Made by a program: the position numbers and the translations under genes. From NCBI GenBank assembly GCA_006227785.1, contig SBFU01000412.1:1-10320 (forward strand): 10,320 bases of DNA. The letters are read 5' to 3'. The notes beneath the pieces are model-generated. The model was given only the letters and a program-made list of their open reading frames with translations, ran no database searches and was not told the DNA's origin. Within the stretch, counting starts at the first letter, position 1, and every line of letters begins with the position of its first letter. Positions 7,724 through 10,320 of this stretch are shown here, in pieces. The stretch is from Burkholderiales bacterium (lineage in GTDB: Bacteria; Pseudomonadota; Gammaproteobacteria; Burkholderiales; Burkholderiaceae_C).

Positions 7724-8554
7724 TCAGGCCGACTCGGGCACCGGCACGATGTGGCGGTAAGCGTGCCAGGTGGCGTGGCCGATGACCGGCCCGATGACGA
7801 ACAAGCCCAGAAAGGCCGGCAGCATGGCCAGCACGATCAGCAGGGTGATCAGGGCACCCCAGAGCAGCATCACGCCCGGGTTCTGCAGGCAGGCGCGGAT
7901 GCTGGTCAGGCCGGCCGAAACCGCGTCGACCTGGCGGTCCATGATCATGGGTATGGAAATCACGCTGGTGGTGAAGATCAGGCCCGCGAACACCCCCCCG
8001 ACCACCATGTAGGTGATCAGGAAGCCGAGGTTCTCCGGGTCCAGCAGCATGGCCAGGATGTTCGCTTTCTCGGGCATGGTGTTGAAACTCACGGCGAACA
8101 CCACCAGCGAGGCACGGCCCCAGAGCATCTCCAGGATCAGCAGCACACCTGCGAAGATGGCCATGGTTCCTTTGGTGGGACGCCAGGCCTGCAGCGACGC
8201 CCGCAGCGACGGACGGTGGGACCGGGTCTGCATCGCCTTGGAGGCGTCGTACAGACCCAGACACAGGAACGGCCCCATCAGCAGAAAGCCGGCACTCAGC
8301 GCCAGCACATAGGCGGGCGCGTTCTGGAACACCGCCAGCAAGGCGTGACCCATGGCAAAGAAGCACAGGCCGTAGAAAAGACCGATGCGCGGGCAGCGTT
8401 TGAAATCGGCCCAGCCCAGGCGAAGCCAGCGCAGGGTGTCGCCCGGGTTCAGGTCGGCCAGCTTCAGACTGAAGACAGACGGCCCCGGTGAGGCGGCTGC
8501 GACGGCTGGTTCGGAGCCTGGTGGGGGTTCTTTCGGCGAAACGGCATCGGCCAT
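7724..8554 (-). CDS. DUF2189 (BPSS1780-type) integral membrane protein
   Basis: A 276-residue membrane protein of unknown function, which I recognise as a DUF2189-family member widespread in proteobacteria. The first 35 residues are Pro/Ala-rich and probably disordered. A cytoplasmic amphipathic stretch follows (LNPGDTLRWLRLGWADFKRCP, in pieces from 36 to 55), then hydrophobic segments at about 58-75, 79-102, 131-155, 176-203 and 227-257. The block YGLCFFAMGH and the GPFLCLGLYD motif (94-103) are the family marks. The C-terminus is short and hydrophilic after a HATWHAYRH segment. The start is firm: AGGAG stands 6 nt before the ATG. It lies upstream of the Na/Pi-family gene on the same strand with a 53-bp gap, so co-transcription is possible, but no functional link is known. 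Confidence 0.85.
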   Translation of the reverse strand: MADAVSPKEPPPGSEPAVAAASPGPSVFSLKLADLNPGDTLRWLRLGWADFKRCPRIGLFYGLCFFAMGHALLAVFQNAPAYVLALSAGFLLMGPFLCLGLYDASKAMQTRSHRPSLRASLQAWRPTKGTMAIFAGVLLILEMLWGRASLVVFAVSFNTMPEKANILAMLLDPENLGFLITYMVVGGVFAGLIFTTSVISIPMIMDRQVDAVSAGLTSIRACLQNPGVMLLWGALITLLIVLAMLPAFLGLFVIGPVIGHATWHAYRHIVPVPESA

Positions 8555-8573
8555 GGATATCTCCTGACCGATG

Positions 8574-8579
8574 AATATA
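8574..8579 (-). promoter_or_regulatory. Candidate -10 element for the DUF2189 gene
   Basis: TATATT on the minus strand is a near-consensus -10 in an otherwise GC-rich 120-bp gap. It predicts a transcription start near 8567 and a 13-nt leader that just includes the AGGAG ribosome site. No matching -35 hexamer is found 16-18 bp upstream, so confidence is limited. Confidence 0.35.
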
Positions 8580-8674
8580 GCCAGCCCCCGGGCGCCCCAT
8601 ACCCATGGTTTTCCCCAGCACCCGTGGGGGTATTTGGGTTCCGCGCTTGGCTTGTCAGCGGGCTGTCGGCTGGC

Positions 8675-9115
8675 TCAGGGGGCGGTGGCGTGCGACGCTG
8701 CCTTGGGGCGAACCCGTGTCAGTGCCGTCGCGGGTTGGCGTCGCATGTGCAGGGCCAGCGCGGCGTCCAGCGACTGGGTGTGTTTGGCAAACCAGGTGGC
8801 CAGCTCGTCGGCCATTTCCCGAACCCGGTCCAGCTCGCCCGCGCGCGCCATCCCGACCCCATCCCGCATCAGGTTGAGCACCACCCGGTGCTGCAGGATA
8901 TGGTTTTCAGCGGAGGTGAAGTGCGTACGTCGCATCCACTCGTCTTCGCGGCCGAAATGGTCTTCCGTGTGCGCCACCACAGCCTGCCACGCCAAAGGCA
9001 AGCGTGTGTCGTCCGCGTTCTGGGCCGCGGCCAGGAGGTCCACAAATTCCCGGTGGATCTTGTCCATCGGGTCAAATCCGAGCCACAGGGCTTCCGTCCA
9101 TTGCACCGTGTTCAT
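8675..9115 (-). CDS. Single-domain bacteriohemerythrin
   Basis: A 146-residue cytoplasmic O2-binding protein with a di-iron four-helix bundle. All seven classic iron ligands can be placed: His21 (DKIHREF), His53 and Glu57 (HTEDHFGREDEWM), His72 and His76 (HILQH), and His112 and Asp117 (KHTQSLD). The bundle ends at about residue 122, followed by a basic, probably flexible tail of about 24 residues (from 123, with several Arg and Lys). The frame is open far upstream, but the start is ATG 9115, since AGGAG lies 8 nt before it and the hemerythrin fold begins at once. The family stores or carries oxygen, senses O2 or handles iron or nitrosative stress; which applies here cannot be read. It is divergent from the dioxygenase gene, with a 120-bp gap. 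Confidence 0.93.
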   Translation of the reverse strand: MNTVQWTEALWLGFDPMDKIHREFVDLLAAAQNADDTRLPLAWQAVVAHTEDHFGREDEWMRRTHFTSAENHILQHRVVLNLMRDGVGMARAGELDRVREMADELATWFAKHTQSLDAALALHMRRQPATALTRVRPKAASHATAP

Positions 9116-9235
9116 GATGTTCTCCTGCTGGTCATGGGTGCAAGCTTGACAGGCTGGAGAGGGGGCGGTGTTGATCCAGCGCAGAAAGTGGTCAGGCACC
9201 GGCCGATGGCATTCCCGCTGGCTACACTGCAGCGC
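9116..9235. promoter_or_regulatory. Divergent promoter region of hemerythrin and dioxygenase genes
   Basis: These 120 bp separate two divergent starts and must hold at least one promoter for each. On the hemerythrin side the Shine-Dalgarno AGGAG is at 9124-9128 (minus strand). On the dioxygenase side a TACACT hexamer lies at 9223-9228. I looked for sigma54 (GG-N10-GC) and FNR-type (TTGAT-N4-ATCAA) sites and saw none. Confidence 0.4.
9223..9228 (+). promoter_or_regulatory. -10-like hexamer before the dioxygenase gene (candidate leaderless start)
   Basis: TACACT, 4 of 6 bases of the -10 consensus including the key second A and final T, is followed by 7 nt and then the ATG at 9236. There is no Shine-Dalgarno in front of that ATG. 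The spacing matches the hexamer at 5440 exactly. A clear -35 is missing. Confidence 0.4.
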
Positions 9236-9979
9236 ATGACCCGACCATTTCTTCCCCCTTGTGTGCAGGCCGATCAGCTTGAGGCCCGGTTGTGCGCCGA
9301 AGGCTTTGCCCTGCTGGCCGGTGGCGATCTTTTCGGCTGGCTGCCTGCTTCGCCCCCTGAGCTGGGCGAACTGGAAAGCGCCTGGAACGATCTGCCACCT
9401 GACGCCTACCTGCGCGACGGTGGTCGCTACCGCCGCCGTCGCCACAGCTGTTTTGTGGTCGACGGTGATCAGGTTCAGCAGGTGCCCCACCGGGCGCACT
9501 GGCAGCCGCTGGAATACAACGCCCTGCATGGTGGCATGCAGCGCTGGTTCGATCCGGTGCTGCCCGCCACGGTGTCGCTCCCGGTCTGGAGTCGGCTGCT
9601 GGCGCGGGTCGGGGAGGCTGCCTCGGCGTTGCGCGGAAGGCAGCCCTGGCATGTCGAGGCGCATGTGTTCCGCATCGACACCACCGATGGCATTGGCCGG
9701 CCCACGCCCGAAGGTGCGCACCGCGACGGGGTCGACCTGGTGGCGGTTTTCATGGTGGGGCGCCAGGCGATCAAGGGGGGTGAAAGCCGTGTGTTCGAAA
9801 CGGATGGACCTCGCGGCCAGCGTTTCACCCTGACCGAGCCGTGGTCGCTGTTGCTGCTGGACGATGAGCGTGTGGTTCACGAGACCACGCCGATCCAGCC
9901 TCTGGCGCCGGACCAGCTGGGCTGGCGCGACACGTTGGTCCTGACCTACCGCCGGGGTGGCTTCCAGGGAGCCCCTTGA
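9236..9979 (+). CDS. 2-oxoglutarate/Fe(II)-dependent dioxygenase family protein (BsmA/IDO-like)
   Basis: A 247-residue cytoplasmic protein of the 2OG-Fe dioxygenase family PF10014, which includes BsmA and the Bacillus L-isoleucine dioxygenase IDO; known members hydroxylate free aliphatic amino acids. The iron triad is visible as H162-x-D164 (AHRDGVD) and H215 (VVHETTPI), and Arg231 (WRDTLVLTY) is at the expected place for binding 2-oxoglutarate. Other family marks are the RYRRRRHSCF block (64-73), the paired PHRAHWQPLEYN segment, and EAHVFRI (141-147). The start is ATG 9236; the frame is open much farther upstream, but that part runs antisense through the hemerythrin gene. It lacks a ribosome site and may be leaderless. 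The gene converges on the VWA gene with 12 bp between stops. The substrate is unknown; an amino acid is the best guess by family. Confidence 0.82.
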   Translation: MTRPFLPPCVQADQLEARLCAEGFALLAGGDLFGWLPASPPELGELESAWNDLPPDAYLRDGGRYRRRRHSCFVVDGDQVQQVPHRAHWQPLEYNALHGGMQRWFDPVLPATVSLPVWSRLLARVGEAASALRGRQPWHVEAHVFRIDTTDGIGRPTPEGAHRDGVDLVAVFMVGRQAIKGGESRVFETDGPRGQRFTLTEPWSLLLLDDERVVHETTPIQPLAPDQLGWRDTLVLTYRRGGFQGAP

Positions 9980-9991
9980 AGCCGATGGCGA

Positions 9992-10320
9992 TCAGCGGCG
10001 AACCGCGTTCGGGAAGTACATGGCGGTCAGGCTGCGGCTGTGCACCGGGGAGAAGCCTTCGGCGGCGGCACCTTTGGAGTCTCCATATCGGCGCCAGTCG
10101 CGCACCCAGTGCAGCGCATCGCAGATTTCCACCAGGCCGATGGTCTCTCGGTCGCCGATCAGAATGCCGTGCACGCGCAGACCCAACCGCTCCTTGGCCT
10201 GTCGCAGCTGGGTCAATGTGGCGGGCGTGAGACCGAACTCGCCATCGCTGACGATGAGCACGTCGGCGTCCTGCCACGCCTGCTGCCGCACCCGCTCGAT
10301 GGCGCGTTCAATTGGCGTCT
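9992..10320 (-). CDS. VWA-domain protein, C-terminal end (ViaA-like, partial)
   Basis: Only the last 109 or so codons are present; the frame stays open to the right edge, so the GTG at 10291 is not taken as the start. The visible part holds the end of a von Willebrand factor A domain: a buried strand ending in VSDGEFGL, where the Asp is a usual metal-site (MIDAS) position, then helix TPATLTQLRQAKERLGL, strand RVHGILIGDR, and a C-terminal WVRDWRRYG and SLTAMYFP segment. This closing pattern resembles ViaA/CoxE-type VWA proteins, which work with MoxR-family AAA+ ATPases such as RavA. A MoxR-type ATPase gene just outside the window would confirm it. The exact subfamily is uncertain from this fragment. 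Confidence 0.75.
   Translation of the reverse strand, partial: TPIERAIERVRQQAWQDADVLIVSDGEFGLTPATLTQLRQAKERLGLRVHGILIGDRETIGLVEICDALHWVRDWRRYGDSKGAAAEGFSPVHSRSLTAMYFPNAVRR

Noticed and set aside
8613..8630. Hairpin CCCCA...TGGGG downstream of the hemerythrin gene as terminator
   Set aside because: The stem is only 5 bp with a 7-nt loop and a short A-run rather than a T-run on the hemerythrin strand, which is too weak to call.
8579..8674. Inverted repeat AGCCAGCC / GGCTGGCT flanking the gap between the hemerythrin and DUF2189 genes
   Set aside because: The arms are 80 bp apart, short and GC-rich, and one overlaps the hemerythrin stop region; this is likely chance in GC-rich DNA.
8624..9235. 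A 204-residue upstream extension of the dioxygenase frame
   Set aside because: It runs antisense across the hemerythrin gene, which has all its ligands intact, and has no recognisable domain.
9116..9880. A long upstream extension of the hemerythrin frame
   Set aside because: It is antisense to the dioxygenase, and a good Shine-Dalgarno and the beginning of the fold fix the start at 9115.

Overview
The window is high-GC DNA with tightly packed genes. The set of families (a general amino-acid ABC transporter of the Aap type, DUF2189 membrane protein, stand-alone hemerythrin, YhdH/AcuI-type reductase) and the short GC-rich spacers suggest a betaproteobacterium of the order Burkholderiales, probably Comamonadaceae. 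This placement rests on protein character and codon bias only; no rRNA or other marker is present.

Layout. Positions 1-3366 (minus strand) hold three genes of a general L-amino-acid ABC transporter, read in the order aapJ (periplasmic binding protein), aapQ and aapM (permeases). aapM runs off the left edge, and the ATPase gene aapP, the usual next gene, would lie outside. A stem-loop sits between aapJ and aapQ. Positions 3367-3723 form a divergent intergenic region with a 19-bp dyad, a sigma70-like promoter pointing right and a leader hairpin. Positions 3724-6692 (plus strand) hold an AMP-forming acyl-CoA ligase, a two-helix small membrane protein that overlaps the next gene, and a YhdH/AcuI-type enoyl/acrylyl-CoA reductase; these look like one transcription unit acting on acyl-CoA thioesters. 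Positions 6705-8554 (minus) hold a short Na+/phosphate-cotransporter-family protein without a PhoU tail and a DUF2189 integral membrane protein. Positions 8675-9115 (minus) encode a single-domain hemerythrin with all seven di-iron ligands. Divergent from it, 9236-9979 (plus) encodes a 2-oxoglutarate/Fe(II) dioxygenase of the BsmA/isoleucine-dioxygenase type. The right edge (9992-10320, minus) is the C-terminal end of a VWA-domain protein resembling ViaA.

The window reads mostly as ordinary core or near-core chromosome. I see no mobile element, CRISPR array, tRNA or rRNA. No clearly new system is visible. The points most worth a second look are the small membrane protein wedged between ligase and reductase, three genes that seem to be leaderless (a -10-like hexamer 6-7 nt before the ATG and no Shine-Dalgarno), the uncharacterised dioxygenase beside the hemerythrin, and the structured intergenic region between the transporter and ligase units.
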